The translations under genes were made by a program, and so were the position numbers. A DNA stretch of 64,000 nucleotides, taken from Cyclina sinensis (lineage: Eukaryota > Mollusca > Bivalvia > Venerida > Veneridae). This document shows positions 39,001 through 49,903 of the stretch, in pieces; position 1 is the first letter of the stretch; each line of letters opens with the position of its first letter. The notes under the pieces are model-generated. The model was not told where the DNA came from, made no database searches, and was given only the letters and a program-made list of their open reading frames with translations. The DNA lies in contig JAAONU010000016.1 of assembly GCA_012932295.1 (NCBI GenBank), forward strand, positions 46,903,241 through 46,967,240, in the 5' to 3' direction.

Positions 39001-42000
39001 TAATAAGCAATTTGGCCTAAAACACTGACTAATTTTAATTACAGGAAAGGTATTGGTCAAGGAAGCGTGGGATGAACCGACGTCTGTCTGGCCAAATGGT
39101 AGACATGGCAACATGTCGGTATTTTATGAAGGTCGGGCAGCTGAAATTGCCATCACAAAGCCTATGACTTTAGAATCACAGGGAATTCCCGATTTAGAAA
39201 CAGACTCTTTTGTTCTAAAAAGACTGGGCGAATTAGCTGTCTGTTCAGATTTTGCATATGTGAAACTTCGGGAACCGGAAGTGACAATGTGTGTACAAAA
39301 GAAGATCCAATCAGGAGTGAGAAAACGTTCTCTTCTTTCCAGGACACGCCGGTCAGGTCACGTGGAACACTCCATGGTCAGAGACATGCTAGAAAAACTT
39401 GGTATTATTTCATATAATAAAATATGATATTTTATAATGAGATTTTCAATAAAGGCTTCATAAACATCATAATGACACGGTTTTAAATATATATGTACAT
39501 GTTTTTTTGTTGATTTTTTTTAATTCGAAGCAAAACTTGCCAGGCGTTTGTCCTCGTATGATGGCAGTCCAGAAAATTGATACACAGTCACAGCCTTAAG
39601 GCACTCGGCCCAAATGGGTTAGATCTAAAAATTTACAGAAAAAATGCGTCTTTTTCAATAACAATTACTTCCGATCGATGCATTTTTCAAAACAGTGAGA
39701 AACTGCTTCTGAACTTGTGAAGTTGATTCCTTTATACAGGCGATGCTGTAAGAAACTCGAACAAGGGTACAGCGCCATCTCTGACACTCCAAAATGCTTA
39801 TCCTCCTGGCAAAACTATGGAACAAGCATGTGGGGCATTCACGGGTGTTGTGTCTCAAGATGACGGACCTAGATTTAAAAGGTAATGTTTGATTGATATG
39901 ATTGTAATAACTTATCATACAAAATTGATATAGTATTCAGTAATTGCAACGATCATCGAAGGCTGATCTAAAAATGTCAGTAATAACAACGATCATTGAA
40001 GGCTGATCTAAAAAAGTCAGAAATTGCAACGTTAATTCAAGGTTGGTGTAGCAAAGTCAGAAACTACAACGACCAAACAGAGTTGGTGTAGCAAAGTCAG
40101 AAACTGCAACGACCAAACAAGGTTGGTGTAGCAAAGTCAGAAACTGCATAGACCAAACAAAGTTGGTGTAGCAAAGTCAGAAACTGCAACGACCAAACAA
40201 GGTTGGTGTAGCAAAGTCAGAAACTGCAACGACAAAGCAAGGTTGGTGTAGCAAAGTCAGAAACTGCAACGACAAAACAAGGTTGGTGTAGCAAAGTCAG
40301 AAACTGCAACGACCAAACAATGTTGGTGTAGCAAAGTCAGAAACTGCAACGACCAAACAAGGTTGGTGTACCAAAGTCAGAAACTGCAACGACCAAACAA
40401 GGCTGGTGTAGTAAAGTCAGAAACTGAAACGACCAAACAAGGTTGTTGTAGCAAAGTCAGAAACTGCAACGACCAAACAAGGTTGGTGTAGCAAAGTCAG
40501 AAACTGCAACGGTCATTCAAGGTTGGTGTTGCAAAGTCAGAAATTGCAAAGGTCATTCAAGGTTGGTGTAGCAAAGTCAGAAATTGCAACGATCATTTAA
40601 GGTTGATGAAGCAAAGTCAGACATTGCAACGGACATTCAAGGTTGGTGTTGCACAGTCAGTAACTTCAACGATCATTCAAGGTTTGTTAAGCAAAATCGC
40701 AATTGCAACGATCGTTCAAGGTTGCTCTAGCAAAGTCAGATATTGAAACGGTCATTTAAGGTTGGTGTAGGAAAGTCAGAAATTGCAACGATCATAAAAC
40801 TTTGTCTAGCGAAATCAATTATTGCAACGATCTTATAACGTTTGTCTAGCAAAGTATGCAATTGCAACAATCGCTTAAGGTTGGTCTAGCAAAGTCAGAA
40901 ATTGCAACGAACATACAAGGTATGTCTAGCAAAGTCAGTTATTGCAACGATCATACAAGGTTCGCCTAGCAAAGTAAACAATTGCAAATATCGTTCAATG
41001 TTGGTGTAGCAAATTCAGAAATTGCAACGATCATATAAGGTCGGTGAAGCAAAGTCAGAAATTGCAACGATTATACAAGGTTGGTGTAGCAAAGTCAGAA
41101 ATTGCAACGATCATACAAGGTTCGTCTAGCAAAGTAAACAATGGCAACAATCGTTCAAAGTTATTTTAGCAAAATCAGAAATTGCAACGGTCATACAAGT
41201 TTGGTGTAGCAAAGTAAGCAATTGCAACGATCATTCAAGGTTGGTATAGCTAGGTCAGAAATTGCAACGATCATACAAGCTTCGTCTAGCAAAGTAAACA
41301 ATGCCAATAATCGTTTAAAATTATTGTAGCAAAATCAGAAATTGCAACTATCATACAACGTTTGTGTAGCAAAGTCAGACATTGCAACGATCATTCAAGG
41401 TTCGTCTAGCAAAGTCAGTAACTTCAACAATCATTCAAGGTTGGTTTAGCAAAATTTGCAATTTCAACGATCGTTAAATGTTGATCTAGCAAAGGAAGAT
41501 ATTGCAACGGTCATTCAGGGTTGGTGTAGGAAAGTCAGAAATTGTAACGATCATAAAAGCTTTGTCTAGCAAAGACAATAATTGCAACGATCATACAAGG
41601 TTTGTCTAGCAAAGTCAGCAATTGCAACGAACATATTAGGTTCGTCTAGCAAAGTAAACAATGGCAACAATCGTTCAAAGTTATTTTAGCAAAATCAGAA
41701 ATTGCAACTATCATACAAGGTTGGTGTAGCAAAGAAAGCAATTGCAACGATCATTCAAGGTTGGTATAGCTAGGTCAGAAATTGCAACGATCATTCAAGG
41801 TTCGTCTAGCAAAGTCAGTAACTTCAACGATCATTCAAGGTTGGTTTAGCAAAATAAGCAATTGTAACGATCGTTCAATGTTAATCTAGCAAAGTCAGAT
41901 ATTTCAACGGTCATTCAGGGTTGGTGTAGAAAAGTCATAAATTGCAACGATCATAAAAGCTTCGTCTAGCAAAGTCAATAATTGCAACGATCTTACAAGG

Positions 42001-45000
42001 TTTGTCCAGCAGAGACAGCAAATGCAACGATCGTTCAAGGTTTGTCTAGCAAAGTCAAAAAAAATCAACGAACATATAAGGTTCATCTAGCAAAGTAAAC
42101 AATGGCAACAATCGTTCAAGGTTCGTCTAGCAAAGTAAGAAATTGCAACGATCATACAAGGTTCGTCTAGCAAAGTAAACAATTGCAAAGATCGTACAAG
42201 GTTGGTGTAGCAAAATCAGAAATTGCAACGATCATACAAGGTTCGTCTAGCAAAGTAAACAATTGCAAAGATCGTACAAGGTTGGTGTAGCAAAATCAGA
42301 AATTGCAACGATCATATAAGGTCGGTGTAGCAAAGTCAGAAATTGCAACAATCATACATGGTTCGTCTAGCAAAGTAAACTATTACATCGATCATACAAG
42401 GTTTGTGAAGCAAAGTAAGCAATTGCAACGATCGTTCAAGGTTGGTGTAGCAAAGTCATTAATTGAAACGATCATGCAAGGTTTGCAAAGCAAAGTCAGA
42501 AATTGCAACGGTCATTCAAGGTTGGTGTAGCAAAGTCAGAAAATGCAACGATCTTATAAGGTTTTTCTAGCAAAGTCAGAAATTGCAACGAACATATTAG
42601 GTTCATCTAGCAAAGTAAACAATGGCAACAATCGTTCAAGGTTGGTGTATCAAAATCAGAAATTGCAACGATCATACAAGGTTCGTCTAGCAAAGTAAAC
42701 AATTGCAAAGATCGTACAAGGTTGGTGTAACAAAATCAGAAATTGCAACGATCATACAAGGTTCGTCTAGCAAAGTAAACAATTGCAAATATCGTACAAG
42801 GTTGGTGTATCAAAATCAGAAATTGCAACGATCATACAAGGTTCGTCTAGTAAAGTAAACAATTGCAAAGATCGTACAAGGTTGGTGTAACAAAATCAGA
42901 AATTGCAACGATCATACAAGGTTCGTCTAGCAAAGTAAACAATTGCAAATATCGTACAAGGTTGGTGTAACAAAATCAGAAATTGCAACGATCATATAAG
43001 GTCGGTGTAGCAAAGTCAGAAATTGCAACAATCATACAAGGTTCGTCTAGCAAAGTTAACAATCGCATCGATCATACAAGGTTTGTGAAGCAAAGTAAGC
43101 AATTGCAACGATCGTTCAAGGTTGTTGTAGCAAAGTCATTAATTGAAACGATCATGCAAGGTTTGCAAAGCAAAGTCAGAAATTGCAACGGTCATTCAAG
43201 GTTGGTGTAGCAAAGTCAGAAAATGCAACCATCAAATAGAGTTTGTCAAAAAAAATTCAGTAATTATAACGATCATATAAGGTTGGTGTAGAAAACAATA
43301 ATAAAAAGCTATCTACAAAAATTAAGTGATTACAACTATAATAGAAGGTTGATCTAGAAAAGTTAGTAATTACAACTATTATAGAAGGCTGATGTAGAAA
43401 AGTCAGTAATAACAACTGTTATAGAGGGTTACTTCAACAAGGTTTTGTTAAAAAGTCTTATGCCTGGATGTTTATAAACTTTTTAATATATTTTATTTAA
43501 GTTTTTAGACATTCCGCTTGATTTTACATATAACGTCTACGTTTGTATAGATATGATCGATTTCAGACTTGTTGAATACCCGTTAACCGATATCGATTTC
43601 GAGACTGAGGGGACACGTGATTCGTGGTGCGGTGTGGAAACGAGGCAGTGTAAAGACTGTACTGTACCATCGGGTGATCTTGAGGACCACTGGGCGTGGT
43701 GCGGTGCTCGAACCATGCACATGAGACTCGCAACGAGACTGCAACGATTAGTTGTGCTTGCTGGCGGAAATGGTATGATTTGCAAGGATTTTTTCTTTCT
43801 TCGTATTAAAGGAAACTCCCCAATTAATGTTTTATCAAGGGTATAGTATAGTGTAGATTCTACTTTTCAGGTCCAAAACATTAAATTGTATATGTAACTG
43901 TCTATATAAACTCTTGAGTCATGTACATTGTAACTTTTTTCAAACTTTGTAATTTCTCGACTGTTGAATGGAATGCTGTATTCTGTAAAAGAATTAAGAT
44001 TGCTAATGAGATAAGAATATACAAAAAAATGTCAAAATTTCAAATCACATTCAGAAAATTTTAATCTAGAATCGTAATCTTATTCCAGTCAAAGTTATAA
44101 AGGCGTTATCGATGAACATCAGTGATGGATCTTCAAAACTGTTTATGGAAGGCAGGTAAGTTGACTATATGTTTGTATGATTTAAGAAGTTGTGTATTGC
44201 TTAAATTATTTGTATTGTATCACTCAATTATTTAAGGACCATATCGAATTTACTGCTAAAGATGTATATTTTGGACAGTCCGTTAGATTTTAGACAAATA
44301 AAGATTCTAAACTAATTATGAAGTCTTCTTTTCTACTTCAGAGCAGCAAGAATAAGTTTGACCTCTGGATCAACTTTAACAATGCAAACATTTGCGTCCG
44401 ATGCCATTCTAGCAGGATTTGATTACGTTTCATATGCTTCACCAAACTATATTGATGTTTGTGTAAAGGTACAAGACGGCTTACAAACTCACTTGGTACA
44501 ATTTCCACTCGCTAACCTGATAGGAGTTCCACTTCCGCTTGGAGAAGAAGACGAATATGATTATCCGGAAGCTCTGAAAAATGAATCAAGAAAGCCTCTG
44601 CTATTTGACGTTTCAACAAGCTCTAATTATATTGCCGAACACTTCCGACTGAGTAACTTCGTGAGTCCTGGAAAACGGTTTATTAGACTTGACGCTATTT
44701 TAGTAAATCTACTTGATTTAGGTTATGACGTGTATAAAGGGGGTTTCTATGTCATATCCGGCTCCGGTTACAGACCAAGATCCGTTAATTTAGACAATAT
44801 TGCGACAAGACACGAAAAGGAAACACTAAGATACGAAATGGGACAAGCTGTGGAAATAAAACCAAACAAACCAGCCAGTGATGACAGCCTATTCGATCTG
44901 GCTATAGCCATGATTAAAGTCGCGAAGACAGTTCGAATGCAGCGTATTGGCATTGGCATCGGGTGTAAGGCTGACAGGTTATACCTAGAAATTCGACCAA

Positions 45001-47982
45001 TGGCAGACGAGGACAGCAAACCACTAGAAGTCTGGGAAAGTGGAAACACCAATCTATACAAAAGACTGAAAGAAATCGAGACTTTGGTTTATGAAGGTAT
45101 CTCTGGAAAGTTTACGCATAATTGAAAGCAAAATGTTTTTACATAGGTCATGCTTGTCAAGACTTAAGCTTGTTGGGCTGACAGCTTATCTGCCTTCCCA
45201 AATCTGTACCTGGGTTATAGTCTAGTATCAGGAAGACACAGAAGCTGTAAGGTTGACAAAATCTCGAGAGGCTGACCATTCGATAGTGGCTGTTAGCACT
45301 ATAAGTTAACACTTGGCGAACAGTTTTCTGCAACATGCAGAGTTCTGTCCAGTAATAAAAAGTATTTTGTTAAACAGCCTGAGTTATCTTTTATATTTAC
45401 AGGTGGCACTGTTGTTTCGGCCAGAGAAGATCCTGTTATTTGTAACAGACCAGTTCTTGGAGACAGCTACTTCTATTTCAACTTTGACCTGGACGAGAGC
45501 GGGTAACAACTTTTCATTCTTGTAATAGATTGTAACTAATATGTAGATAAGAACTTTGAACTATATTTTTTTTCAATGAGTAATGAAGTTGAGAATAGAT
45601 GTAACAGCATTTTTAATATCTATTTCGTCAGCTGTTTCAGAAGTCACTGTAGCATTATTATGAAAGCGCCGTGGACGCTGTTTAGTATAAGTTCCATCAA
45701 AGATAGAAAATGTAGATCCAACTTTTTAATGACATTTAATGAAGGAAATTCCTGTTTAATTTCTTAGATACTGCTGGAAAGCAGTCGACAATTTCTGTTC
45801 CGAGACGCATGAGCACCGTTACAATATCAGTCTGGTGTTACAACGACGTTTGACGTCAGCTGCTGGTACGGGTAAACTGCCGCGGAAGGATATTTTACCG
45901 GAAATTGAAGAGTGTGTGGTCAACACGTGCGGCGGCTGTCCAAGTGCTGGTGAACTAACGTTTTATCTTTATCACAATTTTGACACTATAAATATGATAT
46001 GTTGGTCTAGTGCCTGATTTTTTTCTTCTATTTTTCTCTTTGTAGAAAACGACCAAATTTTGCGAAGAAAAGGATAAGTGGGTATGAATGACTGCTAGTC
46101 CTGATCACAGGATAAAACATTGAATGAAATTTTATTACTGATGTATCTTACTGATGTATCTTTAATATACAGACATACAGATCCAAAAAAAAGAAATACA
46201 TGTAAATAAATAAAAGAAGTACAGAACTGTGCATCCCTAGTTGAAAGAAGACTTTTTTCTTGAGTACCAAATACCTACAGAAGTTTGCAGGATTTTTAAT
46301 TAATTTCTTGCCAAAAAACATTTTCTGATGGAGACATTGATAATTCGCCTTCAACGATCATATAAATGACAATCTGTACGCTGACAGTTTAAAAAATACT
46401 TATTTCATAATTCCACTATTTGTCATCAAGGTGAGGTCTGGAAGCAGAAGGTGATTACGTGTACAAGAATGATCTTGCGGTATCTAGAGCGTGCCAGCAC
46501 GCCGTTCCAACCTCTAAGGAACAAAGTGTCCGTCTTCAACACAGAAAACCACGAGTCTGCCGTGCATTCGCAGGCATGTCATGATGGCAAGATATGTGTA
46601 GAGAATACACAGATATACTCGCTTTTAAGTAAGTGTTTTTCTCACAATATTTTCCTCCAGTAAGAACGTCTTTTCAGTATTTGCACGATCTGTAAATTAC
46701 ACACTCAAACCATACTATGTTAATATTGAGAAAGTCAAGAAAGGGTTAAAATTGTTATACGCATTACAATTTGTTAAAAAAAATGCGCCAATTTGTATGT
46801 TGGTTTCTTTTTAATCTGCCCAGTTAACATCTTTAAAGTGATAATATTGACGAAATATTCTTGTATCGTTCGTGGAAAATGCGTTTTGAAATATGATTAT
46901 TGTATGAAATCTCGCTCCCACTAGGTACTATAGGGACATAATATTCTCATTAGTCTTACTGTAGTAAGAGTTGCAACACAAAGGTGCTTTTATCACAGGC
47001 TGAGTTACGATAACACCGCAGACTTAAAGGAGACAGGGTCAGTGTTTAAACATGTATTTTAAGATCGTTAGTTCTCACTCAGTAAACTCTTCAACTCGAC
47101 TTTATAAAGATGTAAGATAAAAAATATTTAACCTTTATTTCAAGTGCCACTTATAACTGCAACGTACACATACGACAACACTGAAGAGCTATTGTTTGGA
47201 GGGGCAGATAACCCCAGTCCTTTGTTAGAGATAGTAGAACAAGAGCTGGCATGGCGGGCCGAGGGCAAGGTCGATGTTTACATTGAGACTGCAAAAGACG
47301 TAAATGCACTAAGAAACACAATAAAGGTTTGATTTTCTGGTTACTTATGACTATTACATGTCAGTTAGTTTATTAGGACTACTGTAAACGTCGTTTCATT
47401 TGTAAAGCTGTAGTTATTACATTTTTTAAATATTTTATTCACCCGTGTCTGTGTAAACTGGCAAAACCGCATACCTGTGTAGTTGATATATATTGATAGA
47501 CAAAGATATTAAAACTATTGCACAAGATACTGGCATACTTTGCATCAGATAGGGTTAAAAACCAACACCAAATGTCACTCATTGAATCATTTTTACATGC
47601 AAACTAAGAAATACCATTATTTGTATGTTTTGTTAAGGACATGTGTAGTGAAACTCGTTGCCAATTGAATTTCATCGTAAAATTTGCAAAATATCTATCT
47701 AATTTTCAGATATTGATGATGTACAACACCAAAGTAAGCAGCATCACATTTCACCTTGACCCTGATGCAGACGAAGATGACGTCATCATTACATTACAGC
47801 GGAAGGTGGAACAGTGGTCGGGTTCCGTTTGTCCGAAATGGAGCAGACTGGTTACCACACCATACACATTTGAGACGATTCCACACGAAAGGAAGAAAAG
47901 AAGTTTAGAAAGGAGCAAGGACAGAAACAGAATGAAACTTGAGATGAAAAACTGGGAAATAGACTGGATGTTGAAATCTTAA
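25801..47982 (+). CDS. Secreted protein with three tandem Hedgehog N-domain-like modules, about 1,406 aa
   Basis: Exons: 25801-25986, 31469-31683, 33773-33947, 34176-34318, 34608-34700, 35375-35595, 36623-36824, 37298-37432, 37890-38066, 38573-38784, 39045-39401, 39740-39881, 43567-43772, 44089-44155, 44342-45096, 45403-45502, 45768-45949, 46431-46628, 47145-47326, 47710-47982. All junctions keep frame, giving 1,407 codons including the stop. The protein starts with the signal peptide MKGFALLVVFQVIFGVVNG. Residues 63-500 are beta-rich, N-glycosylable and unrecognised. Modules at about 500-673, 736-890 and 945-1063 resemble the Hedgehog signalling domain (RF-x-x-L, EE, WDE, YEGRA). Residues 1064-1406 are Cys-containing and unrecognised. 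No Hint domain, CGPGRG palmitoylation motif or transmembrane segment is visible. Possible furin sites are RHRR, RKRS, RTRR and RKKR. Expected location is extracellular. Family resemblance comes from motifs read by eye. Confidence 0.8.
25990..26275. repeat. T/C-rich low-complexity tract
   Basis: A run of 'tttctttcttt' variants starts just after the first donor site of the Hedgehog-like gene. The pyrimidine bias gives long artefactual open frames rich in Phe, Leu and Ser. Confidence 0.9.
27525..30945. repeat. 39-bp satellite array
   Basis: About 85 units have the consensus 'ctgaacccaaaccctcacac' 'catgctgatttatggcccg'. The 39-bp period is 13 codons, so both strands stay open over long stretches (plus motif PLNPNPHTMLIYG, minus motif QHGMRVWVQRAIN). 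A block near 29760-30000 recurs almost unchanged near 30625-30860, showing a segmental duplication inside the array. It occupies intron 1 of the Hedgehog-like gene. Confidence 0.93.
32520..33450. repeat. Cluster of TCGAGTCAT motifs with an 18-bp tandem array
   Basis: The nonamer TCGAGTCAT or its reverse complement ATGACTCGA recurs singly near 32540, 32575 and 33160. It then recurs eight times, plus a variant TTGAGTCAT, at 33290-33445 in 18-bp units 'atcgagtcatactgacat'. The core GAGTCA resembles a bZIP/AP-1-type half site. It lies in intron 2 of the Hedgehog-like gene, with a poly-T run at 33006-33038. Confidence 0.75.
38017..39304 (+). other. Hedgehog-fold module 1
   Basis: Spread over three exons. 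Visible signature: SGPIERGDSRFER, then ILFASEE, then CADRMM, then KVLVKEAWDEP, then FYEGRAAEI and a closing VTMCVQKK. These match the order of the Hedgehog signalling domain. The zinc ligands His and Asp of HYEGRAVDI are Phe and Glu here, and the His before the late Cys is Met, so catalytic-type zinc binding is lost. An extra Cys-rich insert, WCGKPEVTCVDC, sits inside. Confidence 0.75.
39320..39360 (+). other. Putative furin sites between Hedgehog-fold modules 1 and 2
   Basis: The peptide VRKRSLLSRTRRSGH contains two proprotein-convertase-like motifs (RKR/S and R-T-R-R/S). Cleavage here would free module 1 from module 2. Similar motifs occur at residues near 160 (RHRR, exon 33773-33947) and in the C-terminal exon (RKKR). 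Cleavage itself is an inference. Confidence 0.5.
39829..44480 (+). other. Hedgehog-fold module 2
   Basis: It parallels module 1: C-x3-TG-x6-DGPRFKRL, DIDFETE, WCGVETRQCKDC, VKVIKALS, MEGRAARISLTS, GFDYVSYAS and DVCVKVQDG. The intron after RF(K/E) has phase 2 and the intron before VKV or VLV has phase 1 in both modules, so they arose by exon-level tandem duplication. Zinc ligands are again replaced (His by Phe, Asp by Arg). The 40-bp satellite sits in its first internal intron. Confidence 0.75.
39930..43440. repeat. 40-bp satellite array
   Basis: About 87 units have the consensus 'gatcattcaaggttggtgta' 'gcaaagtcagaaattgcaac'. The left part (40070-40500) is nearly homogeneous, while the right part shows higher-order units of two to four monomers, for example the repeated block at 42640-42980. 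It fills the intron between exons 39740-39881 and 43567-43772. Confidence 0.94.
44640..45000 (+). other. Hedgehog/DD-peptidase-fold module 3
   Basis: Inside the 755-bp exon, the order FRLSNFVSPG, then LDAILVNLLDLGYDVY, then ISGSGYRPRSVN, then ETLRYEMGQAVEIKP, then IGIGIGCKADRLYLEIRP follows the layout of M15-type DD-peptidases and the Hedgehog N domain (SGYR, G-x-A-V-D-I, H-x-D-x-R-P). The expected metal ligands are replaced: Arg or Tyr for the first His, Glu for Asp, Tyr for the last His. It therefore reads as a non-catalytic descendant of the fold. Confidence 0.65.
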
Positions 47983-49903
47983 TTGTTTGTGTTATTTTCC
48001 AGTCTTCAGATGTTAAATTTCATGGCTTTTTAAGCCTCTCTCATCTCATTTACACGTATGCATGACAAACAGCAGTACTTGTATAATGTACTTTCTGTAT
48101 TTATATTCTTTCCCTTTAGCGTCTGTAAAAAACTTAATGTTCCTTATCTGAGTAAATCTTCCATGGAGATTAAATATTAATTTGTATTATTTCCTTAATC
48201 TTTTACTACTTAACGTGTTTGAGGAAAAGAGGTAGAAAAATAAATACATTATCCATCATAATTTAACATCCTTCTTTGCATCATCAATGTCCCCAACGTT
48301 CTTTCCGTGACGTTTTAGCTGTTAATTTCGTATACAGAAAATTTTAGCGCATATATATAGGATCTGACACGAGTTCTCATTTCATATAAACTTTTGTTCA
48401 ACGTGTTAGGAAAATGATATTAAGCCAGCCTCTGTCGAGTTTAATTACATTATTCTTGGATGAGTTGAATAAAAATTTATATCAAATGTTAACAAGTGCT
48501 GAGTTCTTTTTATCACATGACCAAAACAACTATAATTTGGTCATATTTGTTTGAACTACATGTATACTAAAAAGCTGTTACATAAACATCCGCCGAGAAA
48601 ATAGTATCAAATAACATGTCAAAATATGCGGAAATACTGAACATATAACATTTCCTTTTGATATAGGACATCTTCTAAAAAAAGACAATGAATAAAACTC
48701 ATTCATTCGAAGCGAGAGGTCAATGCGTAATGTTTTGTTAGCCGTTATATTGTACGTGTGTAATAGTAAAAAAAATATGTAATTGTTATATTGCATTTCA
48801 ACAACTTTTGTCATGTGATAAGACCATATTCTCCTTAAATAGTCACACAATTCACAATCTCTTTGAAAATATAAAACAAGTTGGACACACAACATGACTA
48901 AAGATGTTACACCAATTCAGTTTTTTTTTACATGAAAACAGCCTGTAGATATCAACTGTGATTACAAATAACATTATAATTATTTTAAACATTCTGATTG
49001 TTATCAGTTACTCAGATGTACGTCTAAAATTGCTTTAACTTTACATTTGCCCAGGGGAACATTTTTTTGCACTAAAACATTTATAAAAGAAATAAACCTA
49101 TTATATTTCTAAAGTTTTTGAATTGTCAGTGTTTACATGCAAACTTGAATGAAAATAAATGCTCTTGCTTTTTTATGTTCTCTTTATTTTTAAACACATA
49201 AATGAAAAATTCGTAAAACAGTTTCTTATTTCACATCTATGGTCGGTACACGTAATACCCGGATACTATTTCACTTGGCTTTAACACTGTATTTCGCAAT
49301 GTCACTGAGTTTGTTTTTTTGGTACGGAAGCAAGTACGGATATACGCTTTCCACTAAAGTACGTATTCTATCTTGATTTAACTTTTTACAAGTGAATGAC
49401 AATTTAATATTTTTAATTTTCATGAGAAAATAAAAAGGAAAACCGGCTGTTTGACTTCGATAAAATCTGACATGGCGCCATACCAAAAGCAATTTCGTTA
49501 ACAAAATACTTTGCAAAATATAAACTTTGTAAACTAAGTCTTTTTATTTCAATTAACACTACAGATTCAAACTCGATAAAAAAAAGTTGTCATAACATAG
49601 TCAGCTGTCGTCACTGGTGGTGACACTGTTTTTTTTTTTTTTAATCTTTTTTTTTTTTAATTCTTTTTTACTTACTTTTTTATAAGCAGGTACACTGACA
49701 TTAAATCGGATATCAAAAAGTATACAAAGCTTTGATGTTGATTCATATTATTTAAGCTGATTTCTTTTATCCTTTTTGCCTTCTTTGAAATTGAGTCCAG
49801 ATTATCGGTTCGGGTAAATATATCACGTGCGTTGTCTTTTAACTTAAAGTATGTCCTTGGTTGCACGTCAACGAAACTCATTTTGCCACTGTTTTGTTTG
49901 CAG
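47983..49903. other. Intergenic stretch
   Basis: It holds the presumed 3' UTR of the Hedgehog-like gene, with AATAAA at 48239 and 48468. AT-rich DNA follows. An 81-codon minus-strand open frame at 49271-49516 has no recognisable features. The 5' exon and promoter of the glycosyltransferase gene may lie here but cannot be placed. Confidence 0.45.

Noticed and set aside
39930..43440. CRISPR-like regular array
   Set aside because: Units are contiguous without unique spacers, the context is a eukaryotic intron, and there are no cas genes.
49271..49516. 81-codon minus-strand open frame
   Set aside because: Its residues show no recognisable family and it lies in AT-rich intergenic DNA without neighbouring exons.
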